From Bacteroidota bacterium (lineage in GTDB: Bacteria; Bacteroidota; Bacteroidia; UKL13-3): DNA of 64,000 bases. Position 1 is the first letter of the stretch. The number at the start of each line of letters is the position of its first letter. Below, piece by piece: positions 26,368 to 36,446 of the stretch. The notes under the pieces were generated by a model, which saw nothing but the letters and a program-made list of their open reading frames with translations, ran no database searches and had not been told where the DNA came from. A program made the position numbers and the translations under genes. Location of the stretch: assembly GCA_027487835.1 (NCBI GenBank), contig JAIYCU010000013.1:62001-126000 (forward strand), written 5' to 3'.

Positions 26368-27561
26368 ATGCAACGAATAATACTCATTATCCTACTTATT
26401 ATTTCAATTACTATTGAAGGGTGTAGGAAAGAGCCCGCAGAAATAAACAATAACAAAATTAATTTCTATCCAACCAAATTTAATTTTTTCTCAAATGTAG
26501 TTAATACAAACCTAGATGTGTCGAGAGGTGAGTATATAATATTTGGTGTACAAGATTATCGTGGCGCTAATCTTTATAACAATATCCTGAGGTTACCCAT
26601 GATATCAGTTGATTTAAATAATAACAGTAAGCTTGAAGGTACTATTGATTACCATTTTACAAATGGCAGTATTCATGAAAACCTAAAGCAGTTGAATGAT
26701 TCGGATCAGGTTAACGACATTGTATCCAGCAATGAAAGCAATTATATTACTACCATGCCTCCTCAGATTAATAAAAATGGAAGAAAAATTGCTTTGATGA
26801 ATGGTAATCTGAACATTCTTAGTCAGGCCTTTCCTAAACAAGCACAAGATATAGGAAATTTTTTTCACTCGGCTGTTCTGCAAAATGGAGACTATATTAT
26901 TTCACATACCCTATTATCCAGCAATACAGAATACTTTACGTGTTTTGATCAGAATTTTAATTTTAAATGGAGAAGTGCTATGTCAAATCCTACCTTTTTA
27001 TGTGTTGGATCAAACTCTATTCTTTTGGCCTATCCGAGCGAAATAAAGCAATATGATTATCTAGGTAAAAGAATAAATACGCTACCTATGGAATCAAATT
27101 ATTCAATTCAAAATTTGATTGCTGTTCCCGAGGGTTTTATAGTCATAGGGCGATATTTAAGGTCGGATAAATTTGATAATATGTTTATTCGGCTCTACGA
27201 TAATAATTTGAAATTAGTAAAATCCAATATTATTGAAACTAAAACCTTTTCGGCCAACCCAAATTACAAGTTTTATTTAAGATCGAATATCTTGGTTGAA
27301 AAGGAGGGTATTTATTTTGTTGTAAACATGCGAAATCCCAAAGACCCCTTTTACCCAATTGAAGATGCTGTATTGATTAGACTAAACAACAATTTTAATC
27401 CTGAAATTATTGAATTAGTTGATAATAGAAGAAAGGCGTTCTCAAATAGTCTACTTACCCGATATAAGAATGAAATTCTATGTGTTGGTCCAAGCACATG
27501 GAATGAACAAAATGGGTTTAGTTTTATTAAAATGAATATGGATGGGAATACAAAATACTAA
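26368..27561 (+). CDS. lipoprotein, array family D (copy 1)
   Basis: A lipoprotein signal (IISITIEGC, then RKE) precedes about 380 residues of mostly beta structure. Motifs such as YIIFGVQDYRGANLYNN, FICFD-like and GFIVIGRYLRSDKFDNMFIRLYD suggest degenerate propeller blades. It lacks the KGFFFYRMDQNGDFK-type ending of the later D copies but has the related SFIKMNMDGNTKY. Each D gene directly follows a C gene, so C and D probably work as a pair. The function is not recognised. A gap of 135 bases without a gene separates it from the next C-D pair. Confidence 0.7.
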   Translation: MQRIILIILLIISITIEGCRKEPAEINNNKINFYPTKFNFFSNVVNTNLDVSRGEYIIFGVQDYRGANLYNNILRLPMISVDLNNNSKLEGTIDYHFTNGSIHENLKQLNDSDQVNDIVSSNESNYITTMPPQINKNGRKIALMNGNLNILSQAFPKQAQDIGNFFHSAVLQNGDYIISHTLLSSNTEYFTCFDQNFNFKWRSAMSNPTFLCVGSNSILLAYPSEIKQYDYLGKRINTLPMESNYSIQNLIAVPEGFIVIGRYLRSDKFDNMFIRLYDNNLKLVKSNIIETKTFSANPNYKFYLRSNILVEKEGIYFVVNMRNPKDPFYPIEDAVLIRLNNNFNPEIIELVDNRRKAFSNSLLTRYKNEILCVGPSTWNEQNGFSFIKMNMDGNTKY

Positions 27562-27696
27562 AAATTAGTATTCGGCTTGTTTTAATTAGTATTTCGATAT
27601 TGTATATTTATTGTATAGCTTAAATTGCTTATATAAATACGAATAAGCTATTTTGAAAATTTTATGGACAATTCATATTTATTAGGACCATTCAAA

Positions 27697-29019
27697 ATGA
27701 AACTTGAAATAAAACAATTTATCTTTTTTTTAGTAGCGGTTTTTCTTTTTATTTCAGGTTGTAAAAGAGAAATACCTGATCAAGCACCTAACGCCTCTAT
27801 TGGGATTACTTATTCTTTACCTGGAAATCAAGTAATATTTGGGTCATTAAAAGCCCCTGATGGAGGTTATTTACTTTGGGGATACACCAAAGATATTACA
27901 GGGGCTCAAGATGCTTTTTTAATGAAATTGGATCAAAACCAACAATTGGTTTGGCATAAAGCATTCGGTGGAGTTAGCGCTGATGAATTCCGTTCAGCAT
28001 GTTATGATAAGGAAGGAAACATATTGGCAACAGGCATGTCTATAAGCTATGACAAGGATAACCGTAGAGGGGATTTTCCTACTATGTATACGGTTTATTT
28101 AACAGGAACAAGTGACATTATTTGGGAGAAATACTTCAGTGCACCCTCCACTGCACCCAATCTTTCTACAATGGCCAATAAGGTTTTAAATTTACCTAAT
28201 GGCAATTTTGCTTTGGTTGGCTCTTCTCAAAATTATGAATCGAAAATACCCTTTGATACTTCGATTGCCTATATAGTTTATCGTTCTTTTATTTTGTATA
28301 TAGATTCTAAAGGTGATTTTTTAGGAAGCGGGAGCTATGATGTTTTTGATGACAAAACTTTTGAAAAAAAGATATATACAAATGTTTTTGGTGTCAATGC
28401 AGTGCTCACACCAGATAACCATATCCTTCTAATGCAACTTAAAGTTAATTTTTGTGTTGACACAATATTATCCTTTGGAGATTTTGGACATTTTGAAACT
28501 AATTTTATTGGTGGTTTATCCTTTTGTAAAATAGATCCCGATAAACCAGCAGGTTATAATTCATATGTTTGGAAAAAAAACATACTTCAACTGAATATTC
28601 ATTACGATATCGAGCAAACTAATACCAAATATACATTACCACTCGTCAAACTTTCATCTGCTAGTGCAGGTTATGGTATGGTTTATCCATCAAAAAATGG
28701 GCTAGTTCCAAATTTTGTTCGCATTAGTGAAAATATAGAATTATTAAGTGAGTCAGTTGCCTCTTTACCTCTTTTAGGATCTTCCTCAATTCAAGAAGAA
28801 GGTAACTTTGTATGGATTGCATCTGATGGAATTATTTCGAAATTAATTAAAAATGGGGATTATATATGGACCAAAAAGTACAACAAAATAAATGATGTGT
28901 CAGGAATTTATCCGCAAGCAGATGAATCCTTAGTGGTTTTTTGTTTTACCATCAACAACCAATCTGAATCTGATATTACATGTATCAGGTTGGATAAAAA
29001 TGGGGAATTATTAAAATGA
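27697..29019 (+). CDS. propeller-like lipoprotein, array family C (copy 2)
   Basis: I start at the second ATG (eleven codons inside the longest frame) because it gives the lipoprotein signal MKLEIKQFIFFLVAVFLFISGC followed by KRE. The mature protein shows the C-family signature GNQVIFGSLKAPDGGYLLWG, then DAFLMKLDQNQQLVWHKAFGG and YDKEGNILATGMS, i.e. successive propeller blades ending in D-x-G turns. A conserved C-terminal block reads SGIYPQADESLVVFCFTIN. The stop overlaps the start of the following D gene by four bases (ATGA), which points to coupled translation of the pair. Confidence 0.8.
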   Translation: MKLEIKQFIFFLVAVFLFISGCKREIPDQAPNASIGITYSLPGNQVIFGSLKAPDGGYLLWGYTKDITGAQDAFLMKLDQNQQLVWHKAFGGVSADEFRSACYDKEGNILATGMSISYDKDNRRGDFPTMYTVYLTGTSDIIWEKYFSAPSTAPNLSTMANKVLNLPNGNFALVGSSQNYESKIPFDTSIAYIVYRSFILYIDSKGDFLGSGSYDVFDDKTFEKKIYTNVFGVNAVLTPDNHILLMQLKVNFCVDTILSFGDFGHFETNFIGGLSFCKIDPDKPAGYNSYVWKKNILQLNIHYDIEQTNTKYTLPLVKLSSASAGYGMVYPSKNGLVPNFVRISENIELLSESVASLPLLGSSSIQEEGNFVWIASDGIISKLIKNGDYIWTKKYNKINDVSGIYPQADESLVVFCFTINNQSESDITCIRLDKNGELLK

Positions 29020-30284
29020 GGAGAATGAAAACAAATAATTTAAATGTAATTAACAAATTTGTATTAGGTTTTTTGATTGCCTTCACCTTTGCTTGTGCAA
29101 AACCTAATGGAGAAGTGTCAATAAGTGCACAAAATATTTATCAGCTACCCTCTGGCAATTGGTGGAATTTAAAATGGTATTTGGCCAATCAAGAATTTGG
29201 GGCTTTTACATTAGGTCTAGACAAATCCATTTTCTTTAATTTGAATAAATTTGGATTTGATTTTTCCAAGAAGAAATTCACTAATCAGCTAGTTGAACAA
29301 TATTTTCGTGATTCACAAACAACAAAACTTCCTTTTGTATTCGAATCCAAAGTTTTACAATTGGATGAAATTCGTTTTTTACATATTAAAATAGTAAGTG
29401 ATAAGTTTTCACCATCTTCATCAATTGACTTTTATTACAAAGTATACCTTACTAATAGTACCTTAAATAGTGCTGTTTTGCTATCAGATTTGGACAGTTC
29501 TTATGATGTTTCTTCGGCATCGGTAAATTCTGATAATAAAATTATTTTAGTAGGCCAAAAAAACGATTATAGTCGAACTAAAGTAACTTGTATTAATGGC
29601 CTAAAAACTGAATGGGTTAGATTTATTGCATTAGATTTTCAGAATTCAAATCTTAAGGTGACTGATCAAAATATTTACATGCTAATTCACAGTTTAAGTT
29701 ATAATGATTTAAGTTATCCAGATAATAGAATTGTTTGCTATGATTTTACCGGGAAATTAATTAAAACCAACTTTTTGTCTACATATAATGGTAGTTATAC
29801 TTTTCATTCTATTTCATTCATTAATAGTAATATTGTATTACTAGGAGAAAAATACAACGAATTAAATAGAAGCGCAGATTTATGTTTTTTAACTATGGAT
29901 AAATCTTTCAATATTCTTAAAGAAAAAGTATTGCCATATAAGACGTTTATTGAGGATTATGATAATTCATCAAATAAATATGGAAGTTCAAAGGTTGTTT
30001 TAGACCCTATTGTTTTAGGACTTAATTTTTGGCTACCTGTGCGTTATTTTGACACCAAATTTGGTGAAAGTTTAAAATTGATAAAAATGGGTTCAACTTT
30101 CAACATTGAATTTGTTAAACCAATATTTACTAATATTAATCCAAACTTAAATAATGTTAATGGCACTAACTTCAATATAAGGTATGTAGGTTTCAAAACA
30201 GATAATCAATACTTATATCTTGGAGGCTTAAATTACAAGGGATACTTCTTTTATAGACTTAACCAAAATGGAGACTTTAAATAA
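29016..30284 (+). CDS. lipoprotein, array family D (copy 2)
   Basis: The signal ends LIAFTFAC followed by AKP. The D-family start EVSISAQNIYQLPSGNW and WYLANQEFG blocks and the end GGLNYKGYFFYRLNQNGDFK are clear. Internal repeats such as IRFLHIKIV and ICYDFTGKLIKTNFL resemble blades. The first ATG overlaps the C gene; an ATG three codons later would work as well. A small hairpin (ATCCCC/GGGGAT) lies in the 94-base gap after it, but has no T run and is at best a weak processing or attenuation site. Confidence 0.75.
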   Translation: MRRMKTNNLNVINKFVLGFLIAFTFACAKPNGEVSISAQNIYQLPSGNWWNLKWYLANQEFGAFTLGLDKSIFFNLNKFGFDFSKKKFTNQLVEQYFRDSQTTKLPFVFESKVLQLDEIRFLHIKIVSDKFSPSSSIDFYYKVYLTNSTLNSAVLLSDLDSSYDVSSASVNSDNKIILVGQKNDYSRTKVTCINGLKTEWVRFIALDFQNSNLKVTDQNIYMLIHSLSYNDLSYPDNRIVCYDFTGKLIKTNFLSTYNGSYTFHSISFINSNIVLLGEKYNELNRSADLCFLTMDKSFNILKEKVLPYKTFIEDYDNSSNKYGSSKVVLDPIVLGLNFWLPVRYFDTKFGESLKLIKMGSTFNIEFVKPIFTNINPNLNNVNGTNFNIRYVGFKTDNQYLYLGGLNYKGYFFYRLNQNGDFK

Positions 30285-30378
30285 GTTATTTGTTGTTTAC
30301 TTGTTATTTAAAAATCCCCCTAATTGGGGATATTAATAAAGAAAAAATAATTTAAGTTTATTTCAAATTAAATAATGT

Positions 30379-31719
30379 ATGAAATACTATTTATTACTTT
30401 TAATTGGATTCGTGCTCTTGTTGGGTGGGTGTAAAAAAGAAGTACCCAAGCAAGCGCCTAATCCCCTATTTGCACAAACATATCCAATAGACGGTAACCA
30501 AGTATTATTGGGCTCAACAAAAGCACCTGATGGTGGATATTTATTATGGGGAAGTACTGACGATAACACAACAAAGAGCCCTAATGGTTTTTTGATGAAA
30601 CTAGATGCGAATCAGAATTTAGTATGGTATAAAATGGTTGGCGGAAATAGAAATGATGAAATTCGTTCGGCTTGTTATGATAAAGATGGGAATATTATGG
30701 CTACGGGAATGTCTCTTAGTTTTGATGATGCTAACCGTATAGGTGAATTTCAAAGCATGTATACCGTATATTTAAATGGAAACGGGGATGTTATTTGGGA
30801 AAAGTACTATACCGCCCCATCTGATAAGCCCAATCTTTCAACCGTGGGCAATAAAATACTTTACCTACCTAATGGCAATTTTGCACTAATAGGGAGTACC
30901 CTCAATTATGAATCAGAGATATTGTTTATAAATAAAGTCGAAAACGTTTATCGCGCGTTTATTCTTACTATCAATAATCAAGGAGATACTATAGGATCGG
31001 CTAGTTATGATGTTTTATTAGATGATCGAGATAATGGTCTATGCTATTTTCACGCAAAAGGAATAAGTGCCACACTAACCCAAGATGGAAGTATTCTCTT
31101 ACTTGTTGTCAGAGATGTAAATTGCTACTTTAGTGATGGACAATTTGGTTTTCCTACAGAAGATGGTATTAATATGTTCCATGCAGGTGGGTCGACACTT
31201 TTCAAAATAAATCCAAGCATTCATTTTGGGTACAACAATTACATATGGAAAACAACTGTTGTTGATGTGAAGCTTTATGGAAATTCTTTTGAACAGGAAG
31301 ATACTTATTTTTGTCCTGTACAATTTAAAACAGTGAATGCTCCCCTTGAGCAATACATGATTAGTTATTACACCTATACAGGCATAGGAGTGAACTACTC
31401 CATTTTCAATAAAGATGGACAACTGATAAAAAATTTAATTGAAACTACCCCCTTACTAAAAAATTTCACTACTGATTTAGAATCTATTGATGGTTCTGTT
31501 TTTTTACTTTCTCCCAATAGTTTCTCTAAAATGAATCAAGATGGACAATTAGAGTGGACCCGTAATATTGAATCCTTGTTTTCCTCAAAATTTGTTTCTG
31601 GTATTTACCCCCAAGAGGACAATTCATTGTTGATTTTTTGTGCATCGACAAATAGCAAATTAGATACTGATATTGGGTGCATCAAATTTAATGCACTTGG
31701 AGAAATTTCAACCCCATAA
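30379..31719 (+). CDS. propeller-like lipoprotein, array family C (copy 3)
   Basis: Lipoprotein signal LLIGFVLLLGGC then KKE. The family signature is intact: GNQVLLGSTKAPDGGYLLWG, GFLMKLDANQNLVWYKMVGG, YDKDGNIMATGMSLSF, and the C-terminal GIYPQEDNSLLIFC. It is closest to copy 2; the two share stretches such as EKYY/F.APS..PNLST...K.L.LPNGNFAL.GS, which suggests duplication of a C-D pair. Differences cluster in the middle third (about residues 200-330), the part that would form variable loops of the propeller. It is followed five bases later by a D gene. Confidence 0.8.
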   Translation: MKYYLLLLIGFVLLLGGCKKEVPKQAPNPLFAQTYPIDGNQVLLGSTKAPDGGYLLWGSTDDNTTKSPNGFLMKLDANQNLVWYKMVGGNRNDEIRSACYDKDGNIMATGMSLSFDDANRIGEFQSMYTVYLNGNGDVIWEKYYTAPSDKPNLSTVGNKILYLPNGNFALIGSTLNYESEILFINKVENVYRAFILTINNQGDTIGSASYDVLLDDRDNGLCYFHAKGISATLTQDGSILLLVVRDVNCYFSDGQFGFPTEDGINMFHAGGSTLFKINPSIHFGYNNYIWKTTVVDVKLYGNSFEQEDTYFCPVQFKTVNAPLEQYMISYYTYTGIGVNYSIFNKDGQLIKNLIETTPLLKNFTTDLESIDGSVFLLSPNSFSKMNQDGQLEWTRNIESLFSSKFVSGIYPQEDNSLLIFCASTNSKLDTDIGCIKFNALGEISTP

Positions 31720-31724
31720 CGAAA

Positions 31725-32957
31725 ATGAAAAAACATACCACTTATACAACTTTATTGCTCATATTTTTATGGACTTTATTATTTATTACCTGCAAAAGGC
31801 CGGAAGAAGAATTGCACGTTAGTGCTCAATATTTTCATCCTGCGGACAGTTATCTCTATCCAACGTATCATCAGAAATCTTGGTATTTAGTGAATAATGA
31901 ATTTGGGGTTCTACCTTTAGTAACCAAATGGCATAAAGTATCCAGAATTGCGATAAATTATAATACCAACAGCATCTATCAAGATTTCATAGATACTTTA
32001 CCATCCATATGGAAACACAATCAATGGTTGAAAATAAACAATCAACGTTTAATTCAATTAGATAAAAATCGTTTTCTTTTATCTCAATCGTTAGAATCCG
32101 CAACATCACAATATAATAATCAACTTTATTTAACGGATGAACAACGTAAAAATAAAATATTGATTACAGGTAGGGATAGTTCTCGTGCTATAGTGAATAA
32201 TACTATTCTACCTGATAATAAAATCCTATTTCATGAATATATGTCTATTGGTAATACACATTTTTTGACCTGTATCAATACTGAGGGTAAACAAGAATGG
32301 ACAACTCCAATTGCCTATTCGCCTGCTCCTAACTCTAACACAAGAACTACTGGTATAGCGGCTTCCAATAACACCATCCTTGTATTACAAAATGAGATAC
32401 GTGGTGTTGATCTATCCAATGTTGTTAGAAGGTATGATTTTTCGGGGAACCTCATCCAATCAAATTTTATGGCGGGATATGAAAATACACATTACTTTAG
32501 CCATGTATTGCCGCATCAGGATGGCTTTATGTTAATTGGGATTAAATACAATAAAGTAAGTCATCACTTTGAGCTTTGTTTTTTAAGTATGGATGCCAGT
32601 TTAAATCCAATTAAGGAAAAAGCCATTCCTTTTGATGATATTTTTTCGGATTGGGATTTTTCATTAAATACTCCTAAACTCATTGACGCTTATGAAATGA
32701 TATTGAAACCCACCATTCATAATGGCTTTATTTTGTTACCCATACCATACTATTCTAAAAATTCAGGATCAAGCTTAAAACTTATTAAATTGAATCAATC
32801 ATTCGAAGTAGAATTTGTTAAACCAATTTTCAACAATATTCCAAAAGATATAGAAAATGTGGGTGTAAAAGCAAACGATGATTATATTTATGTAGGCGGT
32901 TTAAATTACAAAGGTTTCTTTTTTTATAGAATGGATCAAAATGGAGATTTTAAATAA
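31725..32957 (+). CDS. lipoprotein, array family D (copy 3)
   Basis: Lipoprotein signal LLFITC then KRP. The D start is present as LHVSAQYFHPADS and SWYLVNNEFGVLPL, and the end as GGLNYKGFFFYRMDQNGDFK. Blade-like parts include LTCINTEGKQEWTTPI and HFELCFLSMDASLNPIKEKA. It resembles copy 2 over its whole length. The next gene, a family A barrel, follows after six bases, so the second A-B-C-D block is continuous with this pair. Confidence 0.75.
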   Translation: MKKHTTYTTLLLIFLWTLLFITCKRPEEELHVSAQYFHPADSYLYPTYHQKSWYLVNNEFGVLPLVTKWHKVSRIAINYNTNSIYQDFIDTLPSIWKHNQWLKINNQRLIQLDKNRFLLSQSLESATSQYNNQLYLTDEQRKNKILITGRDSSRAIVNNTILPDNKILFHEYMSIGNTHFLTCINTEGKQEWTTPIAYSPAPNSNTRTTGIAASNNTILVLQNEIRGVDLSNVVRRYDFSGNLIQSNFMAGYENTHYFSHVLPHQDGFMLIGIKYNKVSHHFELCFLSMDASLNPIKEKAIPFDDIFSDWDFSLNTPKLIDAYEMILKPTIHNGFILLPIPYYSKNSGSSLKLIKLNQSFEVEFVKPIFNNIPKDIENVGVKANDDYIYVGGLNYKGFFFYRMDQNGDFK

Positions 32958-32963
32958 ATAAAA

Positions 32964-33992
32964 ATGAAAACAATAAAATCAATATTAATTATCCTTCTGC
33001 TTCTTTTTACACAGGAGATGTTAGCTCAAGAGAGCTGCACAGAAAAATTATATATGGCAAATAAGCTATATGAAAAGGGGAAGCTAGATGATGCCATCAA
33101 TACTGCCCAAGAATGTGCTAAAACTGCAAAAAATACGAGTGAAAAATGGCAGGCGTATAGGTTATTAGCCATGTGTTATTTAGGTAACGGACAACAAAAG
33201 GAGGCAAGAATTGCAGCAGAAAATATGCTTGAGTTAAATCCCAAATACATACCGAGTAAGGCTAAAGACCCTTTGGAATTGACCAAGTTACTCAATGAAG
33301 TAAAGGTTATTCCTAAATTTTCTCTAGGCATCGCTGCTACTGCAGGCGGTAATTTAACCAAGGTAGGCGTTTTAAACACGTTTAATGCCTCCGGTTACAC
33401 AAAGGAGTACTCTTCTTCTGGAAGCTGGCAATTTGGTTTAAATGCAGGCTATCACCTCAACGAATGGCTTAGTTTTCATACAGGGCTTCTTGCCATCTCC
33501 AAAAAATATGAGGTTAATTATTCTGTTGGTGGAGATGATTACGCCATTAAAGAAAATTTGGCTTATTTAGATATACCACTTTATGCCAGGTTTTCATCTA
33601 AGCCTTATAAAAAGTTCAGGTTATTTGTAGAAGGAGGTTGTTATGGTGGACTTTTATTGAGCTCAAGAAGCGATTTTTCTGCAACATTGAATGCTACTTC
33701 AGGCGAAGTACAACAAGAAAACAATCTAAATTCAATGTCTCGCAGAAATAAATATGAATATGGTATATTATATGGTGGCGGTTTGATGTATAAAATTAAG
33801 CAGGTAGATATGGCAATAGATGTAAAATATTATCAATCGTATGCCAATATTACCAATGAAGATGTTAGGTACAACAATCAATCTTTGTTGTATAATTATT
33901 ATTTTATTGATGATGATATTCAATTAAGCAATTTAACCATCTCTCTCAGCTTATTTTATAATCTCAATTACCAAGTTTTAAAAAGTAAATAA
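32964..33992 (+). CDS. TPR plus outer-membrane beta-barrel protein, array family A (copy 2)
   Basis: Signal peptide ending TQEMLAQ; TPR part with MANKLYEKGKLDDAINTAQEC and WQAYRLLAMCYLGN; a linker DPLELTKLLNEVKVIPKFS; then a barrel with LGIAATAGGN, FHTGLLAISKKY and the closing FIDDDIQLSNLTISLSLF. The correspondence with copy 1 runs from the signal peptide to the last strand, so this is a true paralogue and not a chance barrel. A 29-base gap leads to the B partner. Confidence 0.8.
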   Translation: MKTIKSILIILLLLFTQEMLAQESCTEKLYMANKLYEKGKLDDAINTAQECAKTAKNTSEKWQAYRLLAMCYLGNGQQKEARIAAENMLELNPKYIPSKAKDPLELTKLLNEVKVIPKFSLGIAATAGGNLTKVGVLNTFNASGYTKEYSSSGSWQFGLNAGYHLNEWLSFHTGLLAISKKYEVNYSVGGDDYAIKENLAYLDIPLYARFSSKPYKKFRLFVEGGCYGGLLLSSRSDFSATLNATSGEVQQENNLNSMSRRNKYEYGILYGGGLMYKIKQVDMAIDVKYYQSYANITNEDVRYNNQSLLYNYYFIDDDIQLSNLTISLSLFYNLNYQVLKSK

Positions 33993-34021
33993 CGTTCAGT
34001 TATACCGTAATAAACCATCGT

Positions 34022-35047
34022 ATGAAAGCAAGTATATTTTTTTCGCTCCTTCTTTTAGTTTGCTTTTGCGCAAACGCACAATCCACTCAAACAGATTGTA
34101 GCAACGTGCTTATTGCCGCTGATAAAGATTATGAGGCGGGTAGGTTCTCAAATTGTATAGAGAAGCTAAACAATTGCATGAGCTCATTAGCCAAACAAGA
34201 TCGCTATGAGGCTTACCGACTTTTGGCCTTGTGCTATATGGTTACAAATGAAGACCAAAAGGCAAACGAAAGCATGGTTCAGTTATTAGAACACAAACCA
34301 GATTACAGAGATTATCCTTATTTTGATCCACTTGAGTTTACAAAACTTGCTGTAAAGTACACTGTGTGGTCGCAACTTGAACTAGGTTTAAAAACAGGTG
34401 TTAATATTAATTCAATTCGGGTAATAGAAAATTATTCTATAACTGGATTAGGTGGGGTGTATAATCCAGAACTTGGATTTCAAGTGGGTATCTTAGGAGA
34501 GTATTTTTTTAAAAAGAATATTTCTGTTGGGCTCGACCTAAGTTATGAAGGACTCAATTATTCTAAAACTACCATAGAACCTTCTGAATGGACACAAGAA
34601 TTTACTGAAAACTTAAGGTATTTCTCTATACCTGTAACTGGTAAATATTACTTTTTGAACAAAAAAGGATTCAGGATGTCGGCCGAATTGGGTTTGCAAG
34701 TACAGTTGCTTTCTCAAACAAATTCTACCATAGAATTTAGTAACCAAAAAACCAATGAAATCATACAAAAAACTGCTGAGCAAAAAAGCCAGAGAACAAA
34801 TACGCTTTTATACGGGTTGGGAGGGATAGCAGTATACAAAAAGTTAGGAGGAGGTAATGTGTTTATGGATATAAGGTATGCTTATGGATTTAGCAATGTG
34901 GTAAATGCAGAAAAGCGTAACGATAACCCCGAATTTAGCTTTACCAATCAATATATCGACAGTGATATTGCCTTTAATCCTTTATATATTTCATTTGGCT
35001 ACCAATTTCCAATACCTCAATTTTATAAAGCAAAGTTGGCGCAATAA
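34022..35047 (+). CDS. TPR plus outer-membrane beta-barrel protein, array family B (copy 2)
   Basis: Signal peptide ending CANAQ; TPR region AADKDYEAGRFSNCIEKLNNC and YRLLALCYMVTN; linker FDPLEFTKLAVKYTVWSQLELG; then a barrel with GLKTGVNIN, ISVGLDLSYEGLNYS and YISFGYQFP at the end. The linker matches copy 1 of B closely. Cysteines near the start of the TPR region (TDCSN, LNNC) are kept in all four A/B proteins and may form a disulphide in the periplasm. The downstream gap holds one exact GGTTTGAACC. Confidence 0.8.
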   Translation: MKASIFFSLLLLVCFCANAQSTQTDCSNVLIAADKDYEAGRFSNCIEKLNNCMSSLAKQDRYEAYRLLALCYMVTNEDQKANESMVQLLEHKPDYRDYPYFDPLEFTKLAVKYTVWSQLELGLKTGVNINSIRVIENYSITGLGGVYNPELGFQVGILGEYFFKKNISVGLDLSYEGLNYSKTTIEPSEWTQEFTENLRYFSIPVTGKYYFLNKKGFRMSAELGLQVQLLSQTNSTIEFSNQKTNEIIQKTAEQKSQRTNTLLYGLGGIAVYKKLGGGNVFMDIRYAYGFSNVVNAEKRNDNPEFSFTNQYIDSDIAFNPLYISFGYQFPIPQFYKAKLAQ

Positions 35048-35129
35048 CCAGTAAACCCCTTTTAAATTATTACTTAGTTTTAGGTAAAACAACTAAATGG
35101 CGGTTTGAACCCAAAAAATTAAAAATCAA

Positions 35130-36446
35130 TTGAAAAACAAGATCAATATAATCCGTTTATTACTTCCTCTAGTCTTGCTCGTTTTTTTTACGAGCTGCAA
35201 AAAGGAAATTGATAAGCAAAATCCAAATACCAGTTTTGGAAAGGTTTATCCTATAGCAGGAAACCAAAATTTATTAGGCTCATGCAAAGCACCAGATGGA
35301 GGTTACTTATTATGGGGATATACCGATGGCAATGCCATGGGAGGCCAAGATGGGTTTTTAATGCGCTTAGATAGTGCGAATAATTTAATTTGGTATAAAC
35401 AATTAGGTGGCAGTAGAAACGACATCATTTGCAAAGCCGCTTACGACAAGCAAGGTAATATTGTAGCTGGAGGTGAATCAAATAGTTTTAACGACATTTC
35501 TGATACTACTAAATTGGGAATTTATAATCGCATGTATGTTGTTTATGTTACAGATAAGGGAGAAATCATTTGGGAAAAAACATATACCGATAACTCAGGT
35601 GGAAAAAATGTATTAAATAGATTATTTTTAAATAGCCTATTGGTTTTACCAAATGGTAATATTGCATTGGTAGGTTCCACAATAAACTTTGACCCCAAAG
35701 ATTTTGCTTTAGTTACTTACCAAAGTAATAAAGCTTTTATACAGTGTATTAACAATATGGGAGATACGCTTTGGAATTGCAAATATCATTTATTAGATAT
35801 TGATACATTTGGAGTAAGTTATAATGGTTATCATGGAGTAAATGCAACACTAACTAATGATGGAAACATATTGATGCTTCTTTGTAAAGGTATTTCAAAT
35901 GCATATGTAGATGGGTCATTAGATAAAACAGATTATTCGTTGACTTTATTAAAAATATCTCCAAATATTACAACTGGAGAAAATAAATATATATGGAGAA
36001 AGCACATAAAAAATTTATCAACTTACTTATTGAATTACCAAAATGAATTTATTCCCTTTAAAATGATTGATACCCTTTCTGAAAAATATATGATGGCTTT
36101 TGGAAATGGAGGTCTATTTAATTTTGGCACTTTTGATAAAGAAGCAAATAGTATTGCAAGTTTTAATAATCATAAATTTAATAACATTGAGAGTTCATTA
36201 GATTTTGAAGTTTACAATAATTCAATTTATTTTTTTGCTCCTAATTATTTTTATAAGGTATCATTAAATGGGGTGGTAGAATGGGAAAAGAAAATGATAG
36301 GAAGCGATATCAAAACTGGATTTGGCATTTATTTTAAACCCGATAAAAGCATCACTACTTTTTGCACTTATTTTAATGCACAAAGCGAACTCGATATTGG
36401 GGCATTGATATTAAAAGAAAATGGAGAAATAAAAACTAAACCATGA
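35130..36446 (+). CDS. propeller-like lipoprotein, array family C (copy 4), TTG start
   Basis: No suitable ATG exists: the lipoprotein signal (LLPLVLLVFFTSC then KKE) begins at a TTG, so I accept TTG as the start codon. The family signature follows: GNQNLLGSCKAPDGGYLLWG, DGFLMRLDSANNLIWYKQLGG, YDKQGNIVAGGESNSF. The end reads FGIYFKPDKSITTFCTYFN. The last codons overlap the D gene by four bases. A weak start codon on an otherwise tightly packed pair might lower translation of this copy. Confidence 0.75.
   Translation: MKNKINIIRLLLPLVLLVFFTSCKKEIDKQNPNTSFGKVYPIAGNQNLLGSCKAPDGGYLLWGYTDGNAMGGQDGFLMRLDSANNLIWYKQLGGSRNDIICKAAYDKQGNIVAGGESNSFNDISDTTKLGIYNRMYVVYVTDKGEIIWEKTYTDNSGGKNVLNRLFLNSLLVLPNGNIALVGSTINFDPKDFALVTYQSNKAFIQCINNMGDTLWNCKYHLLDIDTFGVSYNGYHGVNATLTNDGNILMLLCKGISNAYVDGSLDKTDYSLTLLKISPNITTGENKYIWRKHIKNLSTYLLNYQNEFIPFKMIDTLSEKYMMAFGNGGLFNFGTFDKEANSIASFNNHKFNNIESSLDFEVYNNSIYFFAPNYFYKVSLNGVVEWEKKMIGSDIKTGFGIYFKPDKSITTFCTYFNAQSELDIGALILKENGEIKTKP

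Noticed and set aside
30312-30331. Terminator after the second D gene
   Set aside because: The hairpin is short and has no T run, and the array goes on unchanged after it.
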